This document shows positions 35,995-49,240 of a stretch of DNA of 64,000 nucleotides, in pieces. A program made the translations under genes and the position numbers. Every line of letters begins with the position of its first letter. The first letter of the stretch is position 1. This DNA comes from Morchella semilibera (lineage: Eukaryota; Ascomycota; Pezizomycetes; Pezizales; Morchellaceae), in assembly GCA_009192285.1 (NCBI GenBank), contig WBVU01000009.1, positions 992,001 through 1,056,000 of the forward strand, read 5' to 3'. Under the pieces are notes generated by a model. It was not told the origin of the DNA. It ran no database searches and worked only from the letters and a program-made list of their open reading frames with translations.

Positions 35995-37530
35995 TCAAAG
36001 TCCAAAAATCGGTGCAGCAATATTATCCCAATTCTCGTCCCATCGATCATGGGTCTCCTTCATAGCCCCCATCTTCAGCCGCTCTAACTCCTTTGAACTT
36101 GGGTTAAATAAAGTCTATTAGACAAATATTAGTCAAAAGCACCCTCAAATGTAAAAGGTGAACCTAGTGAATAAGGGCTACCTTTAGATTTTCACCCAGA
36201 TCTTGTCCATCTTTGAATACAATTCCGTTTTCACGATGCTTGACCAGCTCTCTCAGAGCGTAAAACCCGAAAGCAGCAACCGGAACGCCTACACCGAATA
36301 GGTCGACGATTTTCATTGGTAAATCTACACCGGAAGTACTAGTGTGCAAGCTTATTCCCAAATCGGCACAGGCAATCATCTTGGGGTAATCTTCAGACTC
36401 TAACCACACAGTCTCTACGGTGATGAATTGAAATTCAAGCTTCTCAATTGTAGCCATATATCCATCCTTCAAGGGCCCTTTGCCAGTGATGATTGCAAGG
36501 ATCGAAGGAGCTGAACCTGGCTTAAGAAAATTTGCTCCACTAGCATAACTGTCATATGAAAGAAGGGCTGCTAGTAGCTGAGAGAAGTCTTCGTCTGGTG
36601 TCCAGGACGTGGAAGAAGTTATAATCCTAGTTTTCCCTGAAAGTACAGCAGCCGCGTGGGATTTAGTTGCGGGGTGTGATTCAAGAAACTCCTTCTTGGC
36701 AGCAACGTCTAGCGGGACAAAATGCATCGGTGGTCGGTCATATAGAGTTCTAATGGGAGCTTTAATTCCCATATCATCTCTCAAAACCTTTTCCATGGCA
36801 TTTGTAACCGTAAAATTTGCGTACGCGGCCCTTCCAAACACTTTCTCGTAAAACTTGCTGAACCAGACGATAGGATGCTCCTTGAGCTTCATCATCAAGA
36901 TACTCCATCCGAAGTTGTGCCAATCAATAACAATCTTCTGCAATCTCAGCTTACTAACGAAATGGGCGACAATGAGGGTAGGTATAGCCGGTGGGTTCTG
37001 TAGAAGAATGTAACCCGCTGAAGGTGGGATAACGTAGAGGAGACAGTATAGTAATGAGGTAAACTGGAAAAATGCTTTGAAAGGTGCAAAAATGACGAAT
37101 GTAACAGGGGTAGAGGTGTTGAATAACTTTGGAGGCACCGGAAGAGGGTATCTGTGGATATTAGCATTTTCGAGTAGCTCAGGCCGAGGAAGTGATTCTA
37201 ATTCATTATTAGCCTATAGTTTAGAAGTATAAAACCGGACTAAAGTGGACCTTCATATCCCACAAGATCTACTATAGCTCCCCTCCTTGCTAACGATAGA
37301 CAATGATGCTGCATTCTTGGACTCCGGCCAATATCCCCTAATACCAATACCACAACACGTTTCTTCTCATTTGACAGGTGATGCCTCGTTGGTAAGCACA
37401 TTAAAATCACGGTAAATGCCGTCGAAAAGAATAGGAGTGGGGTCGCCCATTCAATGAATGTGGCAAACATCTTTGATATTGCGAGCTGTGTCGTAGTACT
37501 CGTAGTACTGTAGACCGCAGAAGATGTCAA
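35995..37530 (-). CDS. ALG1: Chitobiosyldiphosphodolichol beta-mannosyltransferase
   Basis: Three exons, 37530-37251, 37197-36182 and 36114-35995, give 471 residues. ALG1 adds the first mannose from GDP-Man to GlcNAc2-PP-dolichol on the cytosolic face of the ER, an essential step of N-glycan assembly. Seen: an N-terminal membrane helix ([19 protein letters not shown]), then [52 protein letters not shown], and the GT-B donor loop [20 protein letters not shown] with [10 protein letters not shown]. The second intron acceptor is set at 37198 because it restores VGYEESLP, the family wording. The start could also be the Met 20 residues in (MFATFIEW). It is divergent from SPB1 with 245 bases between starts. 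Confidence 0.94.
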
Positions 37531-37684
37531 ATGAGTCAGGGTACTTCGTCGTAGGGTTATGGTTAACCTCCTTTTCTAGTAGTTGAGGGATGTGGGCAGG
37601 TTCTCCAGGAGGACAGGTTGCGGACGACAGGGGTGAATTTGAGCCTCATTCTCGGCTTGTGCTAGCGTCTCGCACAGTGAAATC

Positions 37685-37695
37685 TTGGCGGGAAA
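37685..37695 (+). promoter_or_regulatory. TTGGCGGGAAA, E2F-like word between ALG1 and SPB1
   Basis: This 11-base word fits the E2F/DP consensus known from animals and plants. It lies 81 bases upstream of the SPB1 ATG in the shared divergent promoter. Ascomycetes mostly use MBF/SBF sites instead, so significance is doubtful. Confidence 0.2.
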
Positions 37696-37775
37696 GAAAA
37701 AAAGAACTATTCCTCCAGCATCTTCACAGAACCCCGCGTACAATTCCCTCAGCCTCTGTTTCGCCTTTGTCCACA

Positions 37776-40569
37776 ATGGCTATTCAAAAGAAGGTGAGCT
37801 ATCTCTTATAACTTAAGTAAACGCAGTATTTTAATTGTGTTTTGTAGCACGGAAAAGGTCGTCTCGACAAATGGTGCGCAAAAAAATTCTGACACCTTGG
37901 AAATTTCCAAAAACTAAAATATCCATAGGTACAAACTCGCCAAACAAAAGGGCTACCGTGCTCGTGCTGCCTTCAAATTGATTCAACTTAACAAGAAATA
38001 CAACTTCCTTGAAAAGAGTAAAGTCGTCCTAGACCTCTGCGCTGCCCCAGGTTCATGGTCCCAAGTCGCTGCGGAATGCATGCCCGTAAATTCTTTAATT
38101 GTCGCCGTCGATCTCGCCCCAATTAAGCCTATCCCCAAAGTCATTTCCTTTCAAAGCGACATCACCACAGAAAAGTGCAGGGCCACAATTCGAGGACATC
38201 TGAAGTCATGGAAAGCAGATACGGTTATGCATGATGGTGCTCCAAACGTTGGTACTGCCTGGGTTCAGGACGCTTTCACACAGGCAGAGCTTGTGCTCCA
38301 ATCTCTCAAGCTCGCTACTGAGTTTTTGATAGAAGGCGGGACTTTCGTTACCAAGGTTTTTCGCTCTCGTGATTTTAACAATCTCATGTGGGTCTTCAAT
38401 CAACTTTTCACAAAAGTTGAGGCGACCAAACCCCCATCTTCCCGTGCCGTATCTGCAGAAATATTTGTTGTTTGCAGAGGCTACAAAGCACCTAAAAGAG
38501 TAGACCCCAAATTTCTTGACCCTCGAAGTGTATTCGAGGAATTACAGGACCCTACCCCGAATAATGAGGCCAAGGTCTTCAACCCGGAGGTCAAAAAGAG
38601 AAAAAGAGATGGTTACGAAGAGGGCGATTACCTCCAATTCAAGGAGGTTCCTGTCAACGAGTTCATTGAGACTACAGATCCAATTCAAATGCTAGGAAGC
38701 TTGAATAGACTGTCATTCGAGGAAAAGAAAGGGGGGGATCTAGCGATTGCAGCAATCTCCAAATTACCAGAAACAACAATAGAGATCCGAAATTGCTGTG
38801 AGGATCTGAGAGTTTTAGGCCGAAAAGAATTCAAACACCTGCTTAAATGGCGACTTTCCGTCCGAGAGAAAGTAAGTTTTCTTGACCGAAGAATCGCTGC
38901 GGTACTAATACTTGTAATAGTTTGGATTGGTAGTCAAGAAAAAGGATAACAAGGTCGTTGAAGCTGCCGAAGTTACCCCTATGGATGAAGAACTACAAAT
39001 CGAGCAAGATCTTGAGCGTCTTAAACAAAAAGAATCAGCCGAAAAGAAACGCGCAAGACGAAGAGAAAACGAGAAAAAACAAAAAGAAATTGTCAGGCTA
39101 CAGCTTCACATGACTACCCCCATGGAGATTGGGCAAGAGCAGCAATGGGACTCTATGTTTGGCCTTAAGACTGTTGATAAAGCTGGGGCCATTGGAGAGA
39201 TAGCCAAGGGTAAAATGAACGTGGTTGTTGAAGAAGACGACAAAAAAAGAAAGGATTTAGATATGGGTGACTCGGAGGTAGATTATGACACAGAAGACGA
39301 AGAGGCAGACAGGCTGGAGGCCGAACTAGATGGCTTGTAAGGCACTATGTCGAATATCTTTATTAAATCTTCTAATCAGATTTTGCATGACAGGTACGAT
39401 GAGTATCGGGAGAGAAAAGCCGAAACCGATGCGAAATACAAAGCAAAAAAGGCCAGAAAAGAGCACGAGGATGGTGAATGGCATGGTATAGAGGATAAGG
39501 GGGAAAGTAGTGACGATGAGGTTGTGGTTGACGAATTGGGGAGCAGTGACGAAAGCGATAGCGAAGATGAAGATGGCGAAACGGAAGGAAAGCTGATGAC
39601 AACCTTGGACGATGGTCATATTAAAGGCAAAAATGGCTTAAGCAAAAGGGCTACTATGTTCTTTGACCAGGAAATATTCGCAGACATCGATAATGACGTC
39701 AAAAGTGAAGACGGGTCGGATTTTGAGGAAGATGGAGGGGAGATTGAGGATGAGGATGAGGAAATGGGAGATGCAGATGTAGTAGTTGAGGCGAGCGACG
39801 AGGAGATGGCTGATGAAGTTGAAGAGCTCGCAGGGTCCGAGGATGGTTTCGAGACCGAGGAAGAATGGGAAGACGACGGCATTGAGATTGTGAAAGGAAG
39901 CAAAGACGAACATTGGGATTCAACACAAGAACCTACAAAGAATGGCAAGCTTGGTAAGTCTGATACACCTCTATAGGGAAGGATTTTGCTTATGATCGTT
40001 TCATTCCAGATATCAACATTATCACAGCCGAAGCCATGTCGCTTGCACAGCGGATTGCCTCAGGCAAAAAGGCAAAAATAGATATCATTGATGATAACTT
40101 CAATAAGTATTCCTTCCGGGACAAGGATGGTCTTCCTGACTGGTTCCTTGATGATGAGAATAATCATTCAAAACCCATACGCCCTATTACCGCTGAGGGT
40201 GCAGCAGCGATCAAGGAAAAAATACGAGCTTTGAATGCTCGGCCAATTAAGAAGGTCCAGGAAGCTAAGGATCGCAAGAAGTTTAAGGCTCATCAGCGTA
40301 TGGAAAAGTTGCGCAAGAAGAGCGCATTAATGGCGGACGAGGACGGTGTCACGGAGAAGGACAAAGCGCAAAGCATTTCAAAGCTTATGCAGAAGGCGGT
40401 GAAGAAGAAGCCAAAGAAGAAGGTCACAGTTGTTGTTGCCAGAGGTGGTAATAAGGGCCACGGAAGGCCTAAAGGTGTCAAGGGCAAATATAAAGTTGTC
40501 GATTCTAGGTTGAAAAAGGATGTGAGAGCGCAAAAACGAACAGCAAAGAAGAACAAGGGCAAAAAATGA
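37776..40569 (+). CDS. SPB1: AdoMet-dependent rRNA 2'-O-methyltransferase SPB1
   Basis: Six exons, 37776-37793, 37848-37873, 37929-38871, 38921-39336, 39394-39953 and 40010-40569, give 840 residues. SPB1 acts in the nucleolus on pre-60S particles and methylates a 25S rRNA A-loop guanosine. The N-terminal FtsJ-type domain shows [19 protein letters not shown] in two overlapping parts, the SAM loop [43 protein letters not shown] and TKVFRSRDF, containing the expected catalytic K-D-K-E set. A middle coiled coil ([19 protein letters not shown]), a highly acidic stretch (about residues 450-610), and a C-terminal Spb1 domain ([37 protein letters not shown]) follow. The tail is Lys-rich. Exon 1 encodes only MAIQKK. 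Confidence 0.96.
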
Positions 40570-41247
40570 TGATAAACACTTATGGACAAATATCAATAAT
40601 GTGTATATGTATGTACTTTTTCAAAAAAAAAAATTCCATGGGTAGAATTATCTACGTAATTTCATGTACTCTTCGAAGATGTCCGTGGTCTGGAGCTCAG
40701 TCAGTTTCTCTCTGTATCTTTACCCTATCGTATTAATATCACTCTTTATAATAGGGTTGATATTTTGGTACGTTCAGGTGCTTATTTAGAGATTTTAGGC
40801 CAAGCATCAATCTTAACAATCCCTACAACTAGACGCTCTCATGGGGGTACATATGGTTTGTTTCCATCCAAAGGACAGCTAAATTCACAGGAATATGTAA
40901 GCCCGAATGAAGCTCGAACAACCTATTATCTTTGGAGATCGGTTTTAGTACCTTTCGGCGCAATAGAAAAATCCCCACACCCCCGTGGTCACCAACCCCC
41001 CCCCGCGGCGTCTATCAAACTAGTTAACCCTAGCCCTGATGATTCATATCAGATTGATCTAATCGATCAGCCTCAACCTTTAACGCTAACAAAAAAATAA
41101 ATCTGCTTGAAATTCTCATGATCCCCAACCACTAGTGCAAATTTCAGTGCCACTGGGACCGGAGGCTTCAAGGCAAGCCGTTCTGTATTCTGACATTTTC
41201 CTAACCGGATAACACTATTCTATTGGCGCACCCATAATATCTCAGCT
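40570..41247. other. Intergenic SPB1-UTP21
   Basis: Open frame 40765-41100 (111 codons) is present but resembles nothing and has no supporting context. The rest is SPB1 3' side and UTP21 promoter. Confidence 0.5.
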
Positions 41248-44200
41248 ATGGGACCCAATAAACGTCAACGCACTTCCATTGTGGCAGCTGGTGGGGGAAT
41301 TGTCGCCGCAAATACTCGCGCCGCTGCATCACAAGTGCCATTGCATTCCAAGATTTTGGCACCTTTCAGAGTATGTGGATTCAATTTTTAGCTTTGCGCT
41401 TTTGTTAACTTAAAATTACTTAATCTTACCTTATTCCAGGCTCTCGGTCACATAACCTCGACATCTGCGCCAGCAACTCCGTTTGCTCTTCTTCCATTAG
41501 GCAAGACTTTTCAGGTCACAACTGTGCTTTCAAATACCTTACAAACCTACGATATCCGCCGTCTAAATCTTTTATTTGTATCCTCTCCTGCAACCCCCGG
41601 TCTCATTCGCCGAGTCGTCGCCCACAAGGACCTTGTATACACAGCCTTCGATGATGAGCTGATCCGCGTTTGGGTCTTCAAGAGAGGCAAGAAGATTGCT
41701 GAGCTTGAGCCAGTCTTACAAAGTGGAGGCAAGCGAGACGGAAGATGGCGAGAGTTGTTGATATTTGGAGATTGGGTTGTTGGTGCTTTTGATTGGGGAT
41801 TGGTGGTATGGAAGAGGACAACTGGAGACATTTATACCGAGATTGAGATCGTGGGCGAGGTCACAGCTCTTGTGCATCCAAGCACTTTCTTAAACAAGGT
41901 AGTTGTCGGGAAAGCGGACGGATCTCTAGAAATTTGGAATGTGAAAACGAGGTATGGCTAAAGCACCCACCCACGTTTCAGGATCTAAATCATCCATCTA
42001 CAGCAAAAAGATTCACACCATACTTTCGCCCCTCCCTGCACCCATAACTGGCTCAAAACCCGCTTCGGCTATTACGACTCTTGTCCAAACTCCGGCAATT
42101 TCTATCCTAGCTATTGGATACTCCACCGGAGAGATCCACCTTCACAATATTCTCGCTGATACCCCATTGTTTACACTAAACTCCGCAGTTCCAGGTAGCA
42201 TTGCAGCATCATCTCGTGGAAAGAAGCGTGTTACAAGCGTTTCATTCTGCACAGATCCAGCAGTTGGCGCAGGGAAAACTAAAAGGGAAGGTGAGGGAGG
42301 AGGGAAGATACTCGCGGTTGGAGATGATGATGGGGATGTCACCCTTTGGAGCCTCAAGAAACGAAAGATCGTTAGCGTCATGAGAAACGTACATGAGGGT
42401 TCTTCTGGATCTGGTGTAATTGTAGAATGGCTAGCAGGCCAAAATGTCCTAGTGACTAGTGGGGGGGACAATAGTATTAAGGTTCAGTCAATTTCTCTCT
42501 TATAAAGTCCGGAATACTTACCGATGCTATTTTAGGAATGGGTGTTCGACTCTCCTCACACAACACTTCCTCGTATCCTTCGATCCCGTTCTGGGCACTC
42601 TCAGCCAATAACAAGCCTTACATTCTTCTCGCCGGCAAACTCCCACTTCCTTCTTTCATCCTCCCTCGACCGCTCCTTCTGGGCTCTTTCCCTAAGGAAC
42701 GACGCACAGTCCTTTGAGTTTTCTCAAGGTGCTACCGTAAAAAAGGTCGCAAAGGCAGCAAAACACAATCCAGCTACAGCTTCACTTGCGGAGGCAATCT
42801 CGGAGGCGAAGGTCGGGCCTATAATTTGCATTGCAACATCATCAGGAGAAGATGGCGCCGGGAGCGCCGGGAGGGACTGGGAGGGTGTTGTAACAGGGCA
42901 TAGGGGAGAGCGAGCTGCTAGATGTTGGAGCTTCCAGAATAAAAAAATTGGAAGATGGGTTCTAGAGACTAGGGATCAAGGAGAGGTTAAGAGTGTCGCT
43001 ATCTCCGCATGTGGTACTTTTGCATTACTAGGATCAAGCAATGGTGGAATAGATATGTATAACCTTCAAAGTGGGCTTCATAGACGTCGTTTCCCTGAAC
43101 CCATGACAGCTGCACAGGCGAAGCAGATCAGAGCCCGGGGGACTACACTAGGTCAATTCGGAGTTGCCGGGAAGGGGAAGCATACAAAGGCTGTAACTGG
43201 TTTGGTTACTGATGCCCTGAACCGTACTGTTATCTCCACCGGGTTAGATGGAAAAATCAAATTCTGGGATTTTAACACTGGGGTTCTTCTCCATGAGATT
43301 AATTGGGAGAGTTCTACCGCCATCACTAGGGCCAAACTACACCGACACTCCGATCTTCTTGCTGTTTCTTGCGATGACCTATGTATCAGGATAATCGACA
43401 CCGAGACAAGAAAGGTTGTTCGCGAACTTTGGGGCGCGGCTGGAAGGATAAGTGATTTTTGTTTTTCTAACGATGGGCGGTGGATACTTGGAGCATCTAC
43501 AGATAGTATTGTTAGGGTGTGGGATTTACCTACCGGCCATCTAATTGATGGTATACGAACAAAAAGCATAGTAACTGCGATGGCATTTTCTGGAACTGGC
43601 GAATTCTTGGCGACGGCACATGTTGATAGTGTCGGTGTTGACCTATGGTAAGATACCACTAGTGTCCTGGTTATAAGTTGTAAAAGTCCCTGTACTTACT
43701 TACCCTAAATATAGGACAAACCGAACGCTTTTCAGACATGTCCCGACTAGACACCTGAAGGACGATGAGATCGTAGATCTCACCTCCCCTACCTCCTCAG
43801 GGGAAGGTGGAGTTAGTATTATTGAAGCAGCATTCGAAAGTGATGAGAAGGAAGAGGAAGACAGCACGGGCGTCTACACAACAGCAGATCAATTAAGCCA
43901 TAAGATGTTGACTATGTCACTTATCCCACGCGCTAGGTGGCAAACATTATTGAATCTCGATGTAATTAGGGTAAGTTCACAAACCGCTTATTAGTTTGAA
44001 ACTTGATTAACACATAGTTTTAGCAACGTAATAAACCTAAAGAAGCGCCCAAAGCTCCTGAAAAGGCGCCCTTTTTCCTTCCTTCCCTCGGAGATAAGGG
44101 TAGTTCTCTTGCAACTACCGCCAGTAGTACCGCAGATGAATTGATGGCTGTCCAGGCGCTCGAAGCTGAGAGATCTCGTATTATGCGCATGTCCCGCAAT

Positions 44201-44587
44201 TCCGGAGAAAGCCAATTCACACGTCTATTAGCTGATGCCGACGGGGACTACAAAAGTTTTCTCGGTCATTTCAAGACACTTCCCCCCTCCTCAGCGGATT
44301 TAGAGATCCGTAGCTTACAACCCGAGGAATTAGTGTCATTTGTTGACTCATTAACCCAGCAATTGAGGAGCAAGAGGGATTACGAGCTTGTCCAGACATG
44401 GATGAATGTATTTTTGAAGTGTCACTCTGAGTCAATTGTTAACGATGTTGGTGCTGGAAACGGGGAGAGGGGGCTTAGGGCTGCGTTGGGTGAGTGGTCT
44501 ATTGAACAGAAGAAAGAGGCAAGTAGATTGGCAGAGTTGGTGGGATACTGTGCAGGTGTTGGAGAGTTCCTGCGCAGTGGGCGTTAG
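41248..44587 (+). CDS. UTP21: U3 snoRNP-associated WD40 protein UTP21 (WDR36 family)
   Basis: Six exons, 41248-41370, 41440-41951, 42004-42481, 42536-43647, 43715-43970 and 44024-44587, give 1,014 residues, the usual length. UTP21 is a UTP-B subcomplex member of the small-subunit processome, needed for 18S rRNA maturation. It is built of two tandem WD40 propellers, seen as repeats such as KADGSLEIWNVKT, VGDDDGDVTLWSLKKRK, TSGGDNSIK, LGSSNGGIDMYNLQSG and TGLDGKIKFWDFNTG. A C-terminal Utp21 domain follows (SLIPRARWQTLLNLDVIRQR; PEKAPFFLPSL; LVQTWMNVFLKCH). Intron 3 (42482-42535) starts GTTCAG, a weak donor, but exon phases agree. It converges on BMS1. Confidence 0.95.
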
Positions 44588-44959
44588 ATATGAAGGTACA
44601 TAATTTCGATGGTGTGGTTGATACCCTGAGACTCAACAATAATCTACTATCTGTAAATCTGGGCTGTATGAGTAGGAAAACGGAGACGCTCCTCCGCCTC
44701 TTTGTTTTTCTCCTGTTTATTAAAAATTTTAGACGTGAATACCCATCCTTTTTTGATTCGCCCGAATCTGCCTACTTGAATAAAGGTGCCGGCCTACATA
44801 TCATGAAGACCTTAACAAACTCCTATATAGGGCTCTGTACTCGCGCGCTTACCCACAACAACACCCGGCCATTCAGTGAATGCAGGGGTTTGTAGAATTA
44901 ATAGAAGGGAGAAAGCCTTTTCTAGGGTTCAATCGTTATGAGATTAAAACTTAGATACA

Positions 44960-45044
44960 CTACTTGCCAAATTTTCAAGTTTAGGACGGTTGCCACACAA
45001 CTTTTGGTTATATCTCGTCCTAAACTTAAAAATTTGGCAAGTAG
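44960..45044. repeat. Foldback element with 29-base arms
   Basis: Arms 44960-44988 (CTACTTGCCAAATTTT...) and 45016-45044 pair over 29 bases with one mismatch, around a 27-base loop. It may be a tiny MITE or an RNA hairpin in the UTP21 3' region. Confidence 0.8.
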
Positions 45045-45128
45045 AGGTTTCAGCTACAGTCGTGCACTAATGCCTATAACCAGGCCGGTATATAAAGTAA
45101 ATTACACATGCAAGTATGACTTTTTACA

Positions 45129-45145
45129 TCATGTAATATCACTCG
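45129..45145 (+). repeat. Bipartite motif TCAY-N4-TATCACTCG
   Basis: TCAT-GTAA-TATCACTCG between UTP21 and BMS1. Confidence 0.7.
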
Positions 45146-45380
45146 ATATTATAACACACCCGCTCAACCCTACAAAACTCGTCGTGGGCCTTTGAAAACC
45201 TGAGTGCACATATAACTTTCTCTTCCAGTGTCACTTGTAAGTACCGCAATCTAAGTCTTTAATTGTATCGTAAATAAATCATTTATTTACGTAATACCCC
45301 AAGTATACATATACACGAGTTATATGGAGCAGCGAAAACATTATCTACACCCCAAACGAAAATAACAGTAAAAATACAGC

Positions 45381-48300
45381 CTAATCATCTGCTTCCCTCC
45401 TGCTCCTCTTGGATCCACCCCTACTGCTGCCTCGACCGCCTCGACCGCCTCCGGCTTCGCTGTGCCTTCTCTTTTTACCCTCTTTTGCCCAGTACTCATC
45501 CTTCTCCTTTTTCTCTCTCGCAGCTTTCATCTCCAAGTTCTCAGCCACTTTCTTTCGGTAAACATCTCGCTTGGCCTCTTTTGCTTCTCTGCGCTTCGCT
45601 TCTTTCTCATTCTTCATGGTGGAGATCTTCTGCATTAAATCCCTGGCGCGCTTCTCTTCGCCGCCTAGCACAACCGCACGCTTGGTTGTATATGTCTCTT
45701 TTTTCCGCGGCTTCATCTGAGCAATCTGAGAGGCGAACGGAAGCTCTTTCTGGATTCCTCTTGGTACACGGAGAGGGTTGAAGTGCCTTTTAGGGCGCTC
45801 GATTTTTCTGTATGCAGAATTTGGAAGGTTTGGTGTTGCGATTGCCATATCTCTCCTGACTTCTCCAGTCAATCTCATACCCTGCCACAACTTTGCCTCT
45901 TCGCCTTTCCCTTCCAGTAACAGGTTCGTGACAGGATTATAGAATTTCCTGGGTTTAACGGGATACCAAGCCCTCAGAAAGACAATATCGCTCATAAGGA
46001 TTTTGTCCTCAAAAGTGGCTCTAAAATGACCGTCTGGTTTCGCAAGTGCCCTCTTAATTTGTCCACGAATTCCGGAGACTGTCCTGATTGCAGCACCTTC
46101 GAACTTCGCAACCTCGAGGGAAGAAGTAAACATGTCCTTGATGAAAGACGTGTTTTTCCATATTTTGTACGGGATACCTGTGAGCTTCAGTTTTTTGACA
46201 ATCTCGGTAGATTGGTCCACATTTAGAACAACACCAGTGGCCGAGACACGGAAACCAGGATTTTTCGATGAAAGACTTTGGACCGCACAGAAACCAGTAT
46301 TCGGTGCGATAAGGGGGCCGTAAAAGGTGCCAAAGCAGTGCATATGCTCTGGGGTGTACTTTAACATTCGGTTCCTCGTTCTTGAATCTGAAGTGGAATA
46401 CACTGGTATACTCTGGAAACGGCGCCAGCCCAACGAAAAAATTAGGGGATCGTTGGTTTTCAAAATTCTCTTGTGCCATCTATGCTTTTTGATCCGAACT
46501 TGTAGAAACCCGAACCGATCCTCGGTAGGCGTCAACCCACCAATGAGAATTGGGTATATGGGGTCGAAGTTCGTCACAAACTCGTACGGGACATTGCTGA
46601 GAACCACTCTGGCGTAGGTACCTGCTCGGAAACCTTCTACTCGCACTCGAGTGCCATCGTCAAGTTGTTCAAACTCGGCTTTATTAACAGCTAATTGTTT
46701 GGCAATCTTGGCTTTCTGCGCATCGTACCAATCATCCTCGCCAAACTCTTCGTTGCCGTCGTCGTCTCGTGTGCCGGTCTTGTCATTATTGATTCCCTCA
46801 CGGTCCTCCTCTTCGAACCGCAACCTAAGTTCCTCTCTTTTGCGGGAATTCTTTTCCCGCTCCTGTTCCAGCGAGAGCTCTTCATCTCCCTGCTCCTCCC
46901 CCTCTGAATCATCCTCGTCATCTCCTTCTTCGTCGTCATCGCCGTCATCCTCACCATCCTCACCATTCTCGTCATCCTCCCCACCATTTCTCTCGCCGGT
47001 TTCCAAATCTTCGAAAACACCGTCCCCTTCGTCATTGTCATCATCTACAATACCCTCAAATTCGCCTCTTCCGGTTCCCTCCTTTTCATCCAACAGATTT
47101 GCTGTAATAAATCTACTTCTGAGAGCTTCCAGAGCCGATTCCTCACTCCAGTATTTCTCCAACCTCTCAAAGTCATACACTGGCATGCTCCTGTCAAAGA
47201 TTTTCTTTGCCGCTCTTCCCTTTTGAGTATTAACCTCATCGTCCTCATCCTCATCTTCTACCTTTTTGAAGAAATCCTCCTCGTCATTGCTTCCTTCGGC
47301 CTCAGCAGACTGTCCACTTGCTTCCACAATATCACCTCTCCACCTCTGGACTACTTGAGCAGGGGTGAGACTCTCATCGTAGAGCAACCTGCTCAGACTT
47401 ATCGTCCGGCCGTTAGGGTTGTTTGACCACATCTTCTTTGCGTTATCAGCCAGATTTGATTTCCACCGCGGTACGTCCTCGTCATCACTTTCCGCCACTT
47501 CCGCGTCTGATGGCAATTCGCCGTCATCGAGAGACCGCTCAGAGACATCAGACAGTGATCCTAGGTCCGAGTCACTATCGGCAAACTCAACGTCACCTAG
47601 GTCGTTCCCGAAACTAGTGACCTCGTCCTGCAGGGCTCTCCCGGGCTTTAATGACGCTGCCGTAGCCCGGTCGCCGTCGCTTGCATCTTCGTCACCGGAG
47701 AATTCCTCATTATCTTCCTCCTCTTCATCGTCCTCAAATTCCATGGTATCGTTTTCGTTGGGCTGCTTGTCCAAAGCTCTCCCCTTCCTTACATGCTTCC
47801 TTCCAACGTTCCCAACGTCCTCGTCGTCATCATCTTGGACTTTTTTTATCATTTTACCATTGGAGAACAGCCTCACACCTTCTGCCTCCCCCTTTCCCCC
47901 TTTCTGCAGTCCTACAACCAATCTCTCACCAACGCCTTGGCCCTCCGCGCCCTCCTCAAAGTTTTGAGACGGAACATTGATGTAAACGGCATCTTTATCA
48001 ACCAAAACACCACCAACATCACTCATCGGTGCGTAAATGAGTTTCTGCTTTTCGCCCAATCTTCTCCTGCCCTTTCCCTCAGCTTGTGCTCTAGCTGGAG
48101 TAGGACATGGGTCCGGGAGTGCCTCGACGCTAGCGATCGACAAATCACCTACTCCGGGGATGTGCACTCTACCACCTTCTGCTGGGATATTGAGACCTCT
48201 GACATAGCCGTACAAAGCGACAGACCTATCCGTCTTATGGTTCTCTTCGATCGCAACCGGGTCTGTCAGGTCGACCATACGATCCGCCAGGAGGTAATAA

Positions 48301-49240
48301 TGTGAGTTTCTCCAGACTAGTGGTCTAGGATTTTTCATGACTGAGATAAATCTACTTAGATTGTGGATTTCACGATCAGGATACCGCCCATTGATTACCC
48401 CAGATAGATAGAATAATTTTGCTCCTTGGTAAAGCTCTGACCAAAAACGGTGCTTCAGTCGCTTTTTTGTGGACCGGAGAACAGATTGAGACTTAAAAAG
48501 GTCCAAATGAGTAAGGATCCCAAAGATATTAGAGGGCAGACCATGAGTAGCCATGATGTTGAGAAATTCCATTGTCTCCATCTCAAACCCGAAATTCCCG
48601 TCAATCAAAAGTAGTACAATGTCCGCAATTTTAGAGATGTCGATCATGGAGGTCAAAGAATTATCGCACTCTAAGAATGTCAGGCGACGCTTCTTACTCG
48701 ACACAACTGTTATTGGCCCTTGGATTGCCGTCAACGAATGTTTGGTGTATCTTTTTACGAGGGATTTGATCAAAGTAGTTTTTCCGGTCTAGAGCATTGT
48801 CAATTGAGAGTTTAAGAGCCAGAGAAGACCTGGTCACTTACCCCCGGAGGGCCTACAACGGCGACTATTAATGGTGGAGCTTCTTCGGGGAGGCGATCCA
48901 CCTAAAAAAGTCAGCACTGCCAAAAGTGAGAGGTACGAGGAGAAACCTACCATGGGCACGTGAAGTCGTTTCTCTTTGACCTAAAATTTAAGAAGTATAT
49001 TAGCGCAGCTCCTCAATTGTTGCCTCATGATTTGGAGAGCATACATCGTGAGATCTTGTCGCCTGTTTTTGAAGTTTCCCAGGATTCGCAAACGCAAAAG
49101 CTTTAGGATTCTTCCCTTTCTCCCCTGCTTTTGGAATTAGCAAAATCACGCGGGGGCTAACCTGAACTGCCTGAACTGCACTTACCGTTAAACTTCTTCT
49201 TCTCTTTTGTCTTCCGATGGGTTTTGTTTGACTGGTCCAT
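45381..49240 (-). CDS. BMS1: Ribosome biogenesis GTPase BMS1
   Basis: Five exons, 49240-49186, 49127-49045, 48980-48951, 48901-48842 and 48788-45381, give 1,211 residues. BMS1 is the essential nucleolar GTPase of the small-subunit processome that works with RCL1 in early 18S processing. Seen: basic N-terminus (MDQSNKTHRKTKEKKKFNG), AFANPGKLQKQATRSHD, P-loop VVGPPGTGKTTLIKSL, FLECDNSLTSMIDISKIAD, and GILTHLDLFK as the THxD-type guanine-specificity motif. A long acidic middle (about residues 420-750) precedes the C-terminal translation-factor-like domain (AGTYARVVLSNVPYEFV, RIKKHRWHKRILKTNDPLIF). The tail ends in Arg/Gly/Ser-rich sequence. The four small N-terminal exons were placed by phase and family wording. 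Confidence 0.95.

Larger units (their letters stand above)
44588..45380. other. UTP21/BMS1 convergent gap
   Basis: Holds a hairpin element (44960-45044) and one bipartite motif (45129-45145). The open frame 44590-44895 is not gene-like. Confidence 0.55.

Noticed and set aside
40765-41100. 111-codon open frame between SPB1 and UTP21
   Set aside because: No family resemblance, no codon or context support; overlaps the UTP21 promoter side.
46651-47226. Ser/Pro-rich open frame on + over BMS1
   Set aside because: Antisense to the acidic GAT/GAA-rich stretch of BMS1, which produces Ser runs on the other strand.
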